From: Tetrapyrgos nigripes | Taxonomy: Eukaryota; Basidiomycota; Agaricomycetes; Agaricales; Campanellaceae | Assembly (NCBI GenBank): GCA_013368315.1 | Contig: JAACJM010000094.1 | Span: forward strand, 62,001-126,000 | Direction: 5' to 3' | DNA length: 64,000 nucleotides | Part shown: in pieces, positions 1 to 11,507 of the stretch | Layout: every line of letters begins with the position of its first letter | How positions within the stretch are numbered: the first letter of the stretch is position 1 | Notes under the pieces: model-generated | The model's input: the letters and a program-made list of their open reading frames with translations, nothing else | What the model was told of the DNA's origin: nothing | The model's database searches: none | Translations under genes and position numbers: made by a program

Positions 1-264
1 TCGACGGACCAGAGTGACGCTGTGTCTGACAGTACTTCTCCTTCCCTCCAATGCAGCCCCCACCTCTATCAAAACCCGTTTCATCCTGATCTCTTGATTC
101 TTGTAATTGATACGTTTATTGAGTTTTAGGCGCTGTTCTGTGGTAAGCTTTGCTACGGCGGCGACGGCGGCCGGTTTGTGCGTTTTCCGTTGTTCTTCAG
201 GGAAACCAGAGGCCCTAAGCGAGGTATTACGCAGGATAGCGTGAGGACCGGATGTAGTCGACAT
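1..264 (-). CDS. Hypothetical protein, 5' part (runs off the left edge)
   Basis: The minus strand is open from an ATG at 262-264 to the window edge, 88 codons with no stop and no need for a splice. The peptide starts MSTTSGPHAILRNTSLRA, has a small Ala/Val patch, and continues with a basic stretch containing KLTTEQRLKLNKRINYKNQ. It is rich in Lys and Arg and has no membrane segment in the visible part. I do not recognise a domain. The start is the first ATG of the frame. The right-hand side (264-2026) would be its upstream region. The rest of the gene lies outside the window, so neither length nor function can be judged. Confidence 0.5.
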   Translation of the reverse strand, partial: MSTTSGPHAILRNTSLRASGFPEEQRKTHKPAAVAAVAKLTTEQRLKLNKRINYKNQEIRMKRVLIEVGAALEGRRSTVRHSVTLVRR

Positions 265-2026
265 GATGGTTGATGGTTGGCGGGATGGAGAGTTGAGCAG
301 AGGAACAAATCCTTTCTGCGAAAAACTTAGCAGAAGAAGCAAATTCTATCTGCTATACACCGAAATATATTCGGGTGTAAAGAAGGATGTGGAAAGGAAT
401 ATATTTGGAAGGGAGAAAAGTGCTCGAAAAACTTCTACAGACTTGTAGGGAGCGTTGTGGACTGTCGAGGAAAAGACGCGATGAGCAACGTGACCGTTAT
501 GATTTGTGTCAAAGTGACAGTCACAACGCTCCGCTAGCTTATCACGGACTGTGATCTGGCCTTGGACCTTCCTGATTCGGTGTATCGGTTGGTTCCCACA
601 TGCCCTAGGCACGTCTTTGTTGTAAGAACATTGAATTGAGTGTTTTCCAGCTACAGCAAGTACTACGGACCATTTCTGGGGCGCTAGGACTAACTTTGTC
701 ATTCTCGGTCATAAGGACCCCTTGACCCCCCCCTCCCCCCCAAGGTGATATACGGCAATAACATTTTGAACACCCCTTGGGTTGAGGATGTGGGCGCTCG
801 CCGCTCAGCGCTCAGGGCTGAGTTCTAGACTGTTCTAGACTAATCGTTCAGATGTCGGCTATTGTAGAGACCGGCAATAGAAATTTGCAGACGTGGGGAA
901 GTTGCAAAAGTCGACCCAAGTTAACTCAGCCTAAAGGCCTGGTAATTCATTCAACATGGATATAAGGACTGTAGATGTAGATATGTAGACAGAGAACCCC
1001 GCCCCCGTCTTCGGGTGACAACAGAGAGTCCTTCGTGGATATCATAAAAAGTTTCAATTGAATTTCATTCTATCCATCTACCTTCGAGACCCCTTCGAAC
1101 TTAAGGAGTCTTATAGAGTGTATTATTGATTGTCTATCTACTACACTCACGAGCCCTATCAATCACTGTCTTTATGTGATGCCCTCATTCCTATGCTACC
1201 AAATCCATCAGTCGGTACAAAGCACATCCGTAGGCCAATCTCACATCTGTCAATGATGCCATCTGACATGTTCTGGATGGAGGGCTCGTAGGAACAGGAG
1301 ATTCCACAAATGGCGCTTATTCTGATTCTTTCATATCGCCGGTGTTTCAGTCAGGTTCCCTTTTCTCTCTTTAAATATAGTTGATATACTTGCATGTCAA
1401 ACTACGATGATGATACGAATAGATCGATTTTCGTCGCTTCGGCAGATTATCGGTAACGTGTTCTACCAACTCTGTCAGCGCGGGTCAGTACGCAATGTGC
1501 ACCTCATCTCTCCTCTGCTGCCTCAGCTTCTCAACATGATGGAGGGACAAAATCTTTCCCAGTTCGTTGTTCGTCAGTGCACGTGAGGGAGCCCAAGCAG
1601 ATCTACATCGCGGGGTTGGGTGTTTTGATCCTTCCGAGTTGTTAAGTATGTAGATGGGTGTTTCACGTAAGTATAGCATGAATTAAGATGGGGGTTAATG
1701 GCGGGGAATATATATTTGCGTGTTGAGTATCTCATCCTTCTTGATGAAATTTTGATCCTCCATGCCATCCCAGCCCCTTGTATGTACCGCACTAGCATCA
1801 GTATCATGATTGCCTAAGAATAATAACTCGCAAGTTTAGACCACGCCCAGTGAAGACGGCGCCCGAGTGGGATTTTGAGTGGCTGAAACTTGCATCAAAG
1901 ATTCAGAGAAGGATATAAGTGTAAGTGTTTGCACTGTTCAAGCACATTCTCTCTCCCCAGCAGCGTCAATCCCCTTACCTTCCTTCCCACACCCGCCACA
2001 TCCACTTAGGGTTATCGGTTTCCTGA
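265..2026. other. Gap without a supported gene
   Basis: No spliceable gene model emerged on either strand; the short open frames carry no recognisable motif. A poly-C tract lies at about 727-740. Bases ~840-953 end in the 5' terminus of the SINE-like family in reverse orientation (GTTAACTCAGCCTAAAGGCC at 920-939). The last part should hold the promoter of the gene starting at 2027. Confidence 0.5.
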
Positions 2027-3431
2027 ATGTCGTCTGGAAAAACACAAGAATCCTTTCCTCTCACCAGCGATGACCTCCAAATTCTGAAGGGCTGGATGTT
2101 TTCGACAGCTATTGACTCACTGCTTTATGGTATCAACGCTACCCTTACATTTGCGGTATTTTATGCTATTTTGTAAGTTTTTTAGCTTCTTGTTTCGCTT
2201 GGTACACAGTGTTGTCTAACACATCCGCTTAAATCTGTTAGATTACAACAAAATCGCCCCTCCAAACCTCAACTCGCACTTCTCTCACTTCTGGTCGTTA
2301 TGCTCATGATCACCTCAGCATCTCTCATCCTTGAACTGGCTTTTATCATAATCCAAATCCCATTGAATGGATACAATATTGCCAACATTCGGTATGTCAT
2401 ACAGCAAGTTTTACATATAGAAATTGCAAAACCGGTGATTGAGAGGTTAAATGTAAGTATCTCAAGTTTTTATCATGATTATTGCTTTCATATCAACTGT
2501 CAAATCATGTTCGTTCAGTATGTGATTGGAGATGGCATTGTAGTCTGGAGAGCATGGATTATGTTTCCTCGAGACTACACTGTTAAGTTCGCCCTCATCA
2601 TTTGTACGTTAGCATCCCTTGGTGGGTATTTTAGAAAAAGAAATTATGGTTCAAAAAATCAATTGATCGTCCCAATTTTTGGATACTAGGCGGGACTTTT
2701 GCAGATAGTGGATTGGCTAGTGCAAGAGTGTTACATGGTGGACCTGCTGCTAATGGTCATGGAGCACAAAGTAGTGCCTTAGTGATGTGTCTCCCATTGT
2801 TATTCACAAACGCAACAGCTACGGCACTCATTGGATATAAAGCTTGGTATGATCCCGATATTTTATACAAAATTATGAAGTTCTAACTTGAACACAATGA
2901 ATATTACTGCAGGCGTCATGGTCAAGATATAAGTAAAAATCTGAAGGACTGTGGCAAACAGGTTTCCAAGGCTCATAAAATCTTGATATTGCTAGTTGAG
3001 TCTGGGATGCTTTATTGCGGACTTTGGGTGAGTAGTCTATACTACATTCTGTTCTCCACAATAATGACAAATTGGCACCACTTTTCACTTGTTACAGATT
3101 GCCTATTTGGTAATTTCCTTGACGTCCAGTGGCGAACAAGCCCCCTCTTTTCAAACTTTTGCCAGTGCTATGCCGATTCTAGCAGTAAGTGCCCATTTAT
3201 TTACTGCCAGAATTCTTTGCTAAAATTACAGTGGCCTCGAAGACAGTATACCCAGTCCTCATCATTTTGGTGGTAGCTTTCGAAAAGTCCAAGGAAGATA
3301 TGACATCCGCAAACGACATGTCGCTTTCTCAGTCCATCCGATTTGCTTCAGCCCAAGTTCCCGCATCCCAAACTTCGGAGAGCGAGGTCGAAAGTCAGAC
3401 TCAGAGGCAGGTTGAGATATCTGTTCTGTAG
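2027..3431 (+). CDS. VWRAW-type multi-pass membrane protein (basidiomycete orphan family)
   Basis: Seven exons give a 340-residue protein: 2027-2172, 2242-2452, 2519-2621, 2690-2846, 2913-3027, 3098-3188, 3232-3431. About seven hydrophobic helices are visible. Family hallmarks are GDGIVVWRAW opening exon 3, a KAWRHG loop across the exon 4/5 junction, and LLVESGMLYCGLW ending exon 5. These recur in the genes at 4973 and 16246, so the three are paralogs. No signal peptide is evident; the N-terminus is short and polar, the C-terminal ~50 residues polar with Ser/Gln/Glu. The last intron needs a GTGCCC donor at 3189 to keep frame; the better-looking GTAAGT at 3185 does not. Proteins of this type are common in mushroom genomes and, as far as I know, have no assigned function. 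A receptor-like or transporter role would be a guess. Confidence 0.85.
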
Positions 3432-3823
3432 ATAGCTGGACACATTCCCTCAAAGATATCTCTACTGTACCATTTCGACCAAAGGTTCAGCCTATGTTAC
3501 ACGTTACCCATTGATTTTGCCAGGACCCAGTTCAGAGTAAGCTATTACGCGTTACGAATTTCGCATTTCCATATCGAGAAGGCAGGCCGTCGGCCTGCCC
3601 GCCAGAGAGGATGTTACGTCTATGTACCTACTAGGAATATCAACCAAAAAACTTCTTTTTGCCCTTTTTTTAGCCCGCCCACAAACCACCACTACTCAGT
3701 ATGCGAACAGACAGACTCTGGTCTAGTGCGTCGCTTGAGAAGAGAAAACTGACCAAGAGCCAATTTTTCTTCCCAAAACCCGTTAAAAGACAGCTGCTCC
3801 CTTCTCGAAATGTCTCTATATGG

Positions 3824-4387
3824 ACTGGGGTAAAGTGCCATCGCTTCGCGTGGCAAGCTACAAGGCCTTCAGGATTTCAACAGCACATATTAATGTACAG
3901 TTTTCGAGAGGCAACATAGTACATGTAAGTAAATCCTGTTATAACAGTGGAAGAAATCAGTACGAGCACCTTGACCACTGGGGAGGAACCCAGACATGAG
4001 GAGGAAGCAAGGCGCACTCGATGCTGCCTTAGTTACGCGGTCCGAGGAAGCCGTGAACGACGTCATGGTGGTCTCGACCATGAGCGCTTGACGAGCGCCA
4101 AAAAACAGGGGTGGGAGTTTGAACCCGTGGAAAAGATCTAGGAGGCCGCTCTGCGACATAAACACCTTGGGCGGCAATGCATATTTGGAGGCAAATATAA
4201 ATGACGAATTTCTGCTCGGTGCCGGAACTACTCCATATGGCAGTTCGGCCTCAAATCGGTCCTATATGGAGTAGTTCCGGAGAGCAAAAATGGCACTGAA
4301 AAATCCGAAATTTAAGTTTGCACAGAGATCTCTGGAAATATACAACGCCGCCCAAGGTGAAATTAACTCAGCCTAAAGGCCTCGTAA
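3824..4387 (-). repeat. SINE-like dispersed repeat, full copy (reverse), carrying a nested MITE
   Basis: Read on the minus strand the copy starts TTACGAGGCCTTTAGGCTGA at 4387 and ends with the family's 3' domain (CTTGCCACGCGAAGCGATGG, then a CCCCAGT tail at 3824). The ends carry the complementary decamers TTACGAGGCC and a degenerate GGCCTTGTAG. Inside are an A-box-like GGCTGAGTTAA and a B-box-like GGGTTCAAACTCCC about 60 bp apart, once the MITE at 4163-4359 is removed. Without the MITE it is ~367 bp, close to the ~331-bp copy at 9616. Sits between two VWRAW-type genes. Confidence 0.7.
4163..4359. mobile_element. 197-bp MITE with CACCTTGGGCGGC inverted ends and AAA target duplication
   Basis: Perfect 13-bp terminal inverted repeats, CACCTTGGGCGGC at 4163 and GCCGCCCAAGGTG ending at 4359, are flanked by AAA (4160-4162 and 4360-4362). 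Removing the element and one AAA restores the CATAAATTAACTCAG reading of the uninterrupted SINE-like copy at 9616-9946, so the insertion is read directly. The centre is an imperfect palindrome around ACTCCATATGG / CCATATGGAGT-like sequence, also present in the fold-back element at 12395. No coding capacity. CAC termini with a 3-bp duplication fit CACTA-like or PIF/Harbinger-like elements. Confidence 0.8.
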
Positions 4388-4972
4388 TGGTGTGTGGACT
4401 GTACTTCAACGAGCAAAAGAGCTTCGGGCAAACTCGGACGACGTCGGCTACACTGTGACGAATTGTGACATTGCCTGGGGAAACCTCGGGCCTATCCCGA
4501 GAACGCTTGCAGGTTTTGTATGCTTACGCCGTAATGTACGCTTGGGGGATCAGCTTGCGCCCGATCGGGCCCTGAAGCTGACAAGATGTTGGTTTGATTG
4601 TCGTTTGAAGCCGGGAAATAGTGTCCTTGAGTATTTATGCTGCAATAGCAGAACTATATCCACTCAGATAGCTTTGTTCTAAGTTAGTGTCTTTGTTGAG
4701 GCGCTGTATCAGCGATCATTGTTTTCATCACTAGTACTGGTTCATCACTGGACCTTTTCAGAAAGTGCTAAGTGTTAGCGTGATTGAATTTGCATTGTAG
4801 CCGTAAGTACATCAATGGTTGCATGTGCCTCGCACTGGCGCAGATATGATAAATACTGAGCTTGTCTATGAATAAATTTCAATTGGAGTGCCTCTGCAGC
4901 CGATTTTCGCGGGAAATACTTATAGTTCAACTCGAATGGGTACTATCCTGTCCTATCTTGCTTTCCCCCATC
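4388..4972. other. Intergenic, upstream of the gene at 4973
   Basis: No gene supported. The 96-codon open frame at 4392-4682 begins inside the repeat terminus and has no recognisable motif. The stretch probably contains the promoter and 5' UTR of the next gene. Confidence 0.4.
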
Positions 4973-6588
4973 ATGACAATGAACGAATCGACGAACGTTC
5001 AGGACACACTTACCGCTATCGCATATCCTTTATACAACGGTATTGCAGCTTACACTGTGGAGTCTGCTTGCTGGGGTGAGTCTTCAACACTAGCTGTAGT
5101 ATTTACCTGTCGCTGAGTAATATACTACTAGGTGCCTATTTTCTTTTGTTTACGTGTGCTACATTCCTGTTATGGTGGGTTATGAACCGTGAAGCCAAGA
5201 TTTTGTATGATTTTTGAGATAGTATTTATTCTATATCTTGTTCCTTGACAGCTCAAGAGGCCTACACCAACTCAGTAGCAAAATCATATTAACCGTTATG
5301 TGTCTCATGTTCATCAACAGCACTATTCTATGGGTCCTCAACTTTCTCTATGCCTTATTGCGAGTACAGGGTACTCTCATTAATGCAGGTCCAACTCTCA
5401 CACTGGCAGAGAAAGTGGAAAGAACACAAAATATGTATCTGAATCCATTAGCTTTGCCTATGGAGGGTCTGTGGCTCTTAAATGTGAGATATTTGTTTGT
5501 TATTTTTTAAATTTCTGTTGATGTATTTGCTCCTTCTTTCTTTCCCCTTCCCAAACTTACACAGATGTTACTGAATGATTGTATTGTTATCTGGCGTGCA
5601 TATATCATTTGTGGAAAGCAGCGCTTGGTCATTATTTTGCCTGGAATATGTTTGCTTGCAGCATTGGGTAAGTACCAGGCTGTGATGATCTTTCTAATCA
5701 TTATTCTCAAAATTTTACAGGCTTTTCTATTACCGACATGCTCTGCTTGAGCGCCAACACTTTCGACAAGCAAACTACTATCCCTGATGGCAGTAGAATC
5801 TGTGTTTGGTCTGAGCCTATAGCCTGGGCTCTTTCACTTATCACAAATCTCTTGTCAACATCTGCAGTTGCTTTAAAAGCATGGTAAACTTCCGAATTAT
5901 TTTGTCCGTTGATTAACCTTTTACTGAGTCCGTCTTTGTTTCCTTTGTCTGCAACATTCAGGGAATTGAGAAGGTTATTACAAGTAGCATTTGGAAATTG
6001 TACCTCTTCAAGATCAAAGGCCCAACAAGTCTTATCTTTGTTGGTAGAATCTGGTTTCATTTATTGTAAGCCTGAAGTCTTCTCATTTCACTAAACTGAG
6101 ATAATTCTGACTGCTTTTTTCTTTCCAAATTTTCCTAGGTTTATTCTGGGTTAGTGTCCCTTAGATTATAAGAGTCAATTAATAAGTGAGCACTGGAATG
6201 ATTGTGAACTGACTTCCTATATCTTCCAGTCCTGCGAAATCATTCTGTTTCTTGATATTACAGAAAGGGACAAGTCTATCTTCGTATATGAAGTGTTTTC
6301 AGGTCTAGGTGATCAGATGTCTGTAAGTGTCATTCATCATTGAATTGAATATACAATCTTATTCTTCTGTAGGGCCTATATTCAACTTCAATCATAGTGC
6401 TAGTTTCTCTGCAGATGAGTGTCGCTGACACGGCATTGCAGACTGTGATAGTGAATGGGAGTGCACTTAATTCCTTGGAAGCTGGCAGAGCTTTGGAAGT
6501 GCCTGCCCGTGCTGAGGATAATGTAGTTGCGCAAGGCATTAGCAAAGTGGAACAGGGAATGGCAAATGAGGAGGACAGGAAGGTGTAA
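4973..6588 (+). CDS. VWRAW-type multi-pass membrane protein, paralog 2
   Basis: Nine exons in consistent phase give 355 residues: 4973-5075, 5132-5174, 5252-5483, 5565-5667, 5721-5883, 5962-6065, 6139-6149, 6230-6322, 6373-6588. The ATG chosen starts MTMNESTNVQ; an in-frame ATG at 4862 would add 37 residues that match nothing in the paralogs. Shared marks: NDCIVIWRAYIICG in exon 4, the ALKAWELRR loop, and LLVESGFIYCLFW across exons 6-7. Exon 7 is only 11 nt long and completes CLFW. About seven hydrophobic segments; the C-terminal tail is acidic and polar (VEQGMANEEDRKV). Its 3' end faces that of the DUF6534 gene, 228 bp apart. Function unknown, as for the gene at 2027. Confidence 0.87.
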
Positions 6589-6816
6589 TTGGAAAGCCGA
6601 GCATCTTGTTCTTATTTTCATGCTCAGCCAGGAATTTATTGATTCGAGCTAAGTTATGAAGTAAAAAATCATTTTGTGTACAACATTGATAAATCAAGAA
6701 TAGATAGCACTTCGATAATACATGTATTCAGGCAGGTGCTTACAAGGAAATCTTTGCTGAATCTCCACATGATGGTTGCTGTGAAATATAACAGATCAGA
6801 TATACAGCCAAGACTT

Positions 6817-8604
6817 TTAGAAAATCAAATCAAGTCTCACAGGTACATTGTGATTGTAATGGTCATTCTGGTCCACCTCTATGACCTTATTCATTTCAAT
6901 GGCGATGATTCTGGTCTACAGCATTATGAGAATTATCTCACTGATCGGATTAATCGTAAGGTGCACTCACATCATAAGGCCTTGCAGATGAATTACTAGG
7001 AGCAGACATTGATGGTAAAGTGACAGGCCCAGTATCATTTGGATCCCTTAATGAACTTCTGGAATTCAAGCTGCGTTGAAGAGAGACGAGAGTATGAAAC
7101 ATGACTTCATTGGTGAAAGGCGATTACATACACCGCTAACAAGGAATTGGAATACACTGGGGCAGACAGCAGTTAGGTAAAGGCAAAATAGACAAAATCA
7201 TACTCACATCCTGGTAAGAAGAAGAATAGCCCAAGCCATATGGCTAGATAAGTAAGGGTCAGTGATATTCAGAAGGCATGCATGGGGAAGGAGGAGTGGA
7301 GAAGGTACTTACTGATATCGTATGCTATAAAGAACTGTTATGAAAAAATCAGTCAAGTTTGTGATGGTAGCGAAGAGAGAATGGTATACGCTGATCATCG
7401 TAGCCACTACATTGGTACTGAGAGTAGAAGCTTGATTGAGACAAGTCTATCCCCCACTTGAGCAGAAATTTTTCAAACCTAGTGACGAGGGTAGTTTCTA
7501 ATGATAGAGATTCTTCAAAACACGGTGATGATCAGAAATTATGAAAGAACATACTGATAGCCCATAAAATCAGCTTATCCAGTAATTGTGTTGTTCTGGA
7601 AGAAGAGAGAAAATATCAATGCACTAATACTTCGGCTTAAGGGCTACCTGACCCGCACTCACTTCTTGAAAGCACGCTTGCGCTTCCTCAAAAGATCGTA
7701 TGACATAAATATTGTAATTGAGGTATCGACCACAGCACCTGATAGCGACCTAAGTCGGTCTCCATGAAACCAATTCCAAGCTTACAAAGTACCCAGACCT
7801 ACAATATTACTCATGAGACACTTTTAAGAAACAGGAGAGGATGGGCAGTAACTTATGACCGTGAGCAACCATCGAAAACTTACAAGGAACTGGTCTAGAC
7901 TAGATGAAGCAGTGCTTTTACCGCCAACGCAAAGGCTTCCAACGAGTCGGAGGAAAGCCACAAGAATAATCAGAGCACAGATAGCTTTCTTATTGGTCGC
8001 TCTCCATAACTATAATGAGATAGTTAGCCTTGACTTCTGGAGTATGACTTATAGGTGAAATATGGCAAAAAGGCTCACCCGATATGTGAAGATCACTTGA
8101 ACCGTAAATGCCAAAGTCCCGGTTGGGAAAATTCCGATATCAATAGCCAATGGTGTCTTGGACAGCAAATCCTCTTTACCAAAGCGCGTAACTGTGAGGT
8201 CATAGATAGCCCATAGCAGGCAGGATTGGTGCACTGTTTCAAGGAACCTGCGTATCGAAATGGTGGTCAGGCCGGGGAGCATTGAAAGATGGGGCTGAAG
8301 AATCAGGATCAGAGCACTCACCAGATAAAAGCAATCTAGAGTCGGTTTTGTGAATGAGTGTACTAGAAAGCGAAGAAGGTTACTTACTGCCATACGCAGA
8401 AGCCTTCGATCACCAGGAAACTGTTTGAAGTACCAATACGCCTGTTCACAGCCAAAAGGCACCAGTTAGAGGACGGGCTTTTGATATCCGTGGATAAGAT
8501 TGGATAGTCAAACTCACCTGGAATGTAGTAACACCGTACAGGATAGACGAAATAGTGTAGCCTATAATCAATGGACCCAGAGTTAGATTCAGTGAGGGAG
8601 CCAT
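6817..8604 (-). CDS. DUF6534-family membrane protein
   Basis: The start at 8604 opens MAPSLNLTLGPLIIGYTISS in an 87-nt first exon (8518-8604). Later exons give YWYFKQFPGDRRLL, an exon with FLETVHQSCLLWAIYDLTVT, the loop LWRATNKKAICALIILVAFL (about 7884-8016), a basic YDLLRKRKRAFKK segment (about 7670-7760) and the DUF6534 C-terminal mark VYSNSLLAV plus LNSR (about 7030-7165). The last exon (about 6817-6904) encodes IAIEMNKVIEVDQND and stops at 6817-6819. The order matches DUF6534 proteins of Agaricomycetes, which are multi-pass membrane proteins of unknown function. Exons between 7200 and 7600 are short and their borders only approximate. It is a clear paralog of the gene at 55256-57170. Confidence 0.82.
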
Positions 8605-8667
8605 AGGTAATTAGGCGCTAAGCGGAAGGCGAGGGTTAACGCAGAAGAGACTGAGAAGCCGAGAAAC

Positions 8668-8682
8668 GTCTTTAAATACCCA
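8668..8682 (-). promoter_or_regulatory. TATA-like motif upstream of the DUF6534 gene
   Basis: On the minus strand GGTATTTAAAGACG lies about 65-75 bp before the ATG at 8604. The paralog at 57170 has GATATTAAAGAGACG at the same distance. Conservation between paralogs is the main support. Confidence 0.45.
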
Positions 8683-8790
8683 GTCTGGGCGCAACGAGTG
8701 CGGACGTGAAATCACATTCTTTTCCAGGGTACCAGTCACTGCTACAAGCAAGGACCACCAGTCACAGAGGAGATATTGGGGGCATTCATA

Positions 8791-8995
8791 CGAACGAGAA
8801 AGCCTGTTCTTTTTGATGAGACAAGGAAGAAATCTATTGGGAATGCCAATTGATTGGCTTCACTTTTTCCGTTCCGGAGTCAACATCACCATCCGAACGA
8901 GAAAACCTGTTCTCTTTGATGAGACAAGGAAGAAATTTATTGGAATGCCAATTGATTGGCTTCAAATTTTCCGTTCCGGAGTCAACATCACCATA
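8791..8995. repeat. Tandem duplication, two copies of a 103-bp unit
   Basis: Two head-to-tail copies, 8791-8893 and 8894-8995, both start CGAACGAGAAA and end AGTCAACATCACCAT, differing at only a few sites. The unit has no coding appearance. Slippage or unequal exchange would explain it. Confidence 0.85.
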
Positions 8996-9615
8996 ATTTG
9001 CGATCCCACTGACAACGATCAAAGCATTGATCTGTCTCTCTGCAGCCGCAGCTTTCGAGGTATGTACCAACTCCCGAGCGCGACATTCCGTCTCATCTGT
9101 TGCGCACGGGCGCAAACGTAACACAAAAATTGCTGGGAGGAAAGGTCGGGGCAGCAGCAGCAACTCAAAACGGTCAATTGTCGCTTTGAGAATCGGCTAA
9201 ATAGAAGCTTAGAATGATCTTCGAGATTTGTATATGCACACTACCGCACACTACCGCACACTACAATGCGACTACTATGTCTCCGAGTCGTTTATGTGAT
9301 TAGCACCACTGTACAGACGCCTGTCAGACCAAAGCTTCTTCTGGATCTCTTCCGAACTCCGCCACCTAAGCAAGCAGCCTTGGTCGGGATAAACAGGATG
9401 ACGGTTAGCACATCTACGTTGGTCGGTGACGTCCCAATACTAGAAAAAATAGCCTGGGGACCAATAGAGAAACAGACAAACCGACTCGGAAGCACGAAAG
9501 ACGGAACCGGGCGGTACAGAATGTCATCTAGCATAGAGAAAAAAGGATTCATCAAAGGAACTGCGTACTGTGAGAAAGATATCCCAGAAACGGAAAAGAA
9601 GCAGCAAACCCATCA

Positions 9616-9946
9616 ACTGGGGCAAAGTGCCATCGCTTCGCGTGGCAAGCTACGAGCCTCTCGGGATTTCACCAGCACATATTAATGTACAATTTTCTAT
9701 AGGCAACACAGTAAGTAAATGTCAGAACAGTGGAAAAAATCAGAACGAGCACCGTGACCAAGAACAACTACTATGTACATGACAAAGAGAAGCGTTGGTC
9801 CGAGAACGACGTCATGATGGTCTCGACCGTGATTCCAGATGAGCGCTTAACGAGCGCCAACGAACAGGGGTGGGAGTTTGAACCCGTGGAAAAGATTTGG
9901 GAGGTCGCTCTGCGACATAAATTAACTCAGCCTAAAGGCCTCGTAA
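9616..9946 (-). repeat. SINE-like dispersed repeat, full copy (reverse)
   Basis: On the minus strand it runs from TTACGAGGCCTTTAGGCTGA (9946) to CACGCGAAGCGATGGCACTT and the CCCCAGT end at 9616. The inner B-box-like GGGTTCAAACTCCC is near 9871-9884. It is the cleanest unspliced reference copy and shows where the MITE entered the copy at 3824. The 387-nt open frame over it (9730-10116) has no recognisable product. Confidence 0.75.
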
Positions 9947-9984
9947 CTTGCACATATGCCTTACGTTGTATCAAAGAGAAACAA

Positions 9985-10130
9985 AAACAAAGCAAAGCCA
10001 AGGAACGGCGATTGGAACGGCGTAGGGGGGAGGAAGTAGGGAATGGGAAGGAGGGAGTAGGAAAAGACAAAAGACGGATGCGAAGAAGGAAGAACGGAGT
10101 TGGAACGGAGAGGTAGAACGGGGAACGTAT
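9985..10130. repeat. Purine-rich dispersed repeat segment
   Basis: A G/A-rich tract with GGGGGGAGGAAGTAGGGAA and AAAAGACAAAAGACGG recurs at about 41945-42085 and 48400-48500. In those places it is part of the larger direct duplication; here it directly follows a SINE-like copy. Confidence 0.6.
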
Positions 10131-11507
10131 GCTGTTCAAATTGCACATTTATTATTTACCCGCACTCTCGATATTTTTCCCCGCACTCACAGACTTTTCC
10201 CGCACACAGTGACCTACTTTCCCTGCACACTCTCGAAAACTCTCCCACACCCAATGTCGAAAAAGTCAATTCCTGGGCCTAGATGACTACTTACACCCAG
10301 TCAAAACTGACTATGCGTAAATAGGACAAAATGTACACATGAATATGAGCTCTTGCAGATATCCATTCAGTCAAATCAGAATTTTGCAGAAAAAACAATT
10401 TCTGCACGAAAGAATGGTGAAAAAGCAAATGGTATATTTCTGCATCTATCTGCGATAATATGCATAAAATTTGTAACTATTCTATAAGAATCTCATCCAG
10501 CCCTGTCCACCTTGAAGTCCCTTCGTAATAAGCCATACCAAGATCTAAGACAGAAGTTCCAGATGTATCGTCAGCAGAGATACCGAGCATGTGCAACTTA
10601 GAACCTCATACCATGTACAGCTTTTGGCTCTTGCTCGAGAACGACATGCTGGAAACTACTAACACATCAGAAAGGTTGAGAAGATGCAGCAGACATAGTA
10701 ACTCACCATATTCTGGACCGCCTTACAATAATACATTTCCCGAAGCTGTGCTGTATGTTTGTACTTGACTGGATGTATAATGGATTGGGGTGAATTACTG
10801 TATGTATTCTATAGTAAATTGACGTTATTATGCATTGTATATTGTGTGAACAATGAGTACCTAGCCATTGGTATACTGCCTGTGTGACCCCATGAGTATG
10901 CCCCTGATAATGCTCGCAATAATTACATCCCCTGGTACTATTCTGACCCTTATAAACCCCATGATACCATTGCAATATGGTGATAACAGTCATGTTATAA
11001 CTCTCAAAATAGGATTATAATACCATGATAATACTCATAAGTTCTAGTACCTGGTACTATGCCCTATGTTATAACTCTCAAAATAGGATTATAATACCAT
11101 GATAATACTCATAATATTTTCAGAACTTATAATCATTTCAAGCTTTATAAAATCCACAATTCAGTTGTAATTCTGGGCATAATTCCCAAAGTCCACCACT
11201 ATTATCTACATTCTAAACTCATTACTGGAAAGCTAGATTGAAATAATCTAGTTATAATATACCATAATTGTTTTAGGGATTTTGGGGATTATGGGGATTA
11301 TAATCAGCTTAGAACAGAGCATAGTTTTGTCTGATGGTGGAGAAAATAGGTTTGGCTGTACAACAGGTGTGTATCTTTGTCTCCCCTTGATCCTTTTCTG
11401 TGTGTGATACATGGCATTCACTATTTGGCACACATTATAGACCACAAGAGTTTTATTGCTTTGCAATGAGAGAATGAGAGGCTGAGAGCCATTGAGCTTA
11501 GTGAGTA
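10131..11507. other. AT-rich gap with a short direct repeat
   Basis: No gene supported. A ~49-bp unit beginning TGTTATAACTCTCAAAATAG occurs at about 10993-11040 and 11067-11115 (period 74). Further ATAATACCATGATAAT-like and GGGGATTATGGGGATTATAA sequence nearby suggests a decayed repeat. Confidence 0.45.

Noticed and set aside
8813..9163. 102- and 109-codon frames on both strands
   Set aside because: Generated by the 103-bp tandem duplication; the repeated peptide is a by-product.
9266..9685. 139-codon open frame as a gene
   Set aside because: It runs into the SINE-like copy at 9616, has an equally long frame on the other strand and no recognisable motif.
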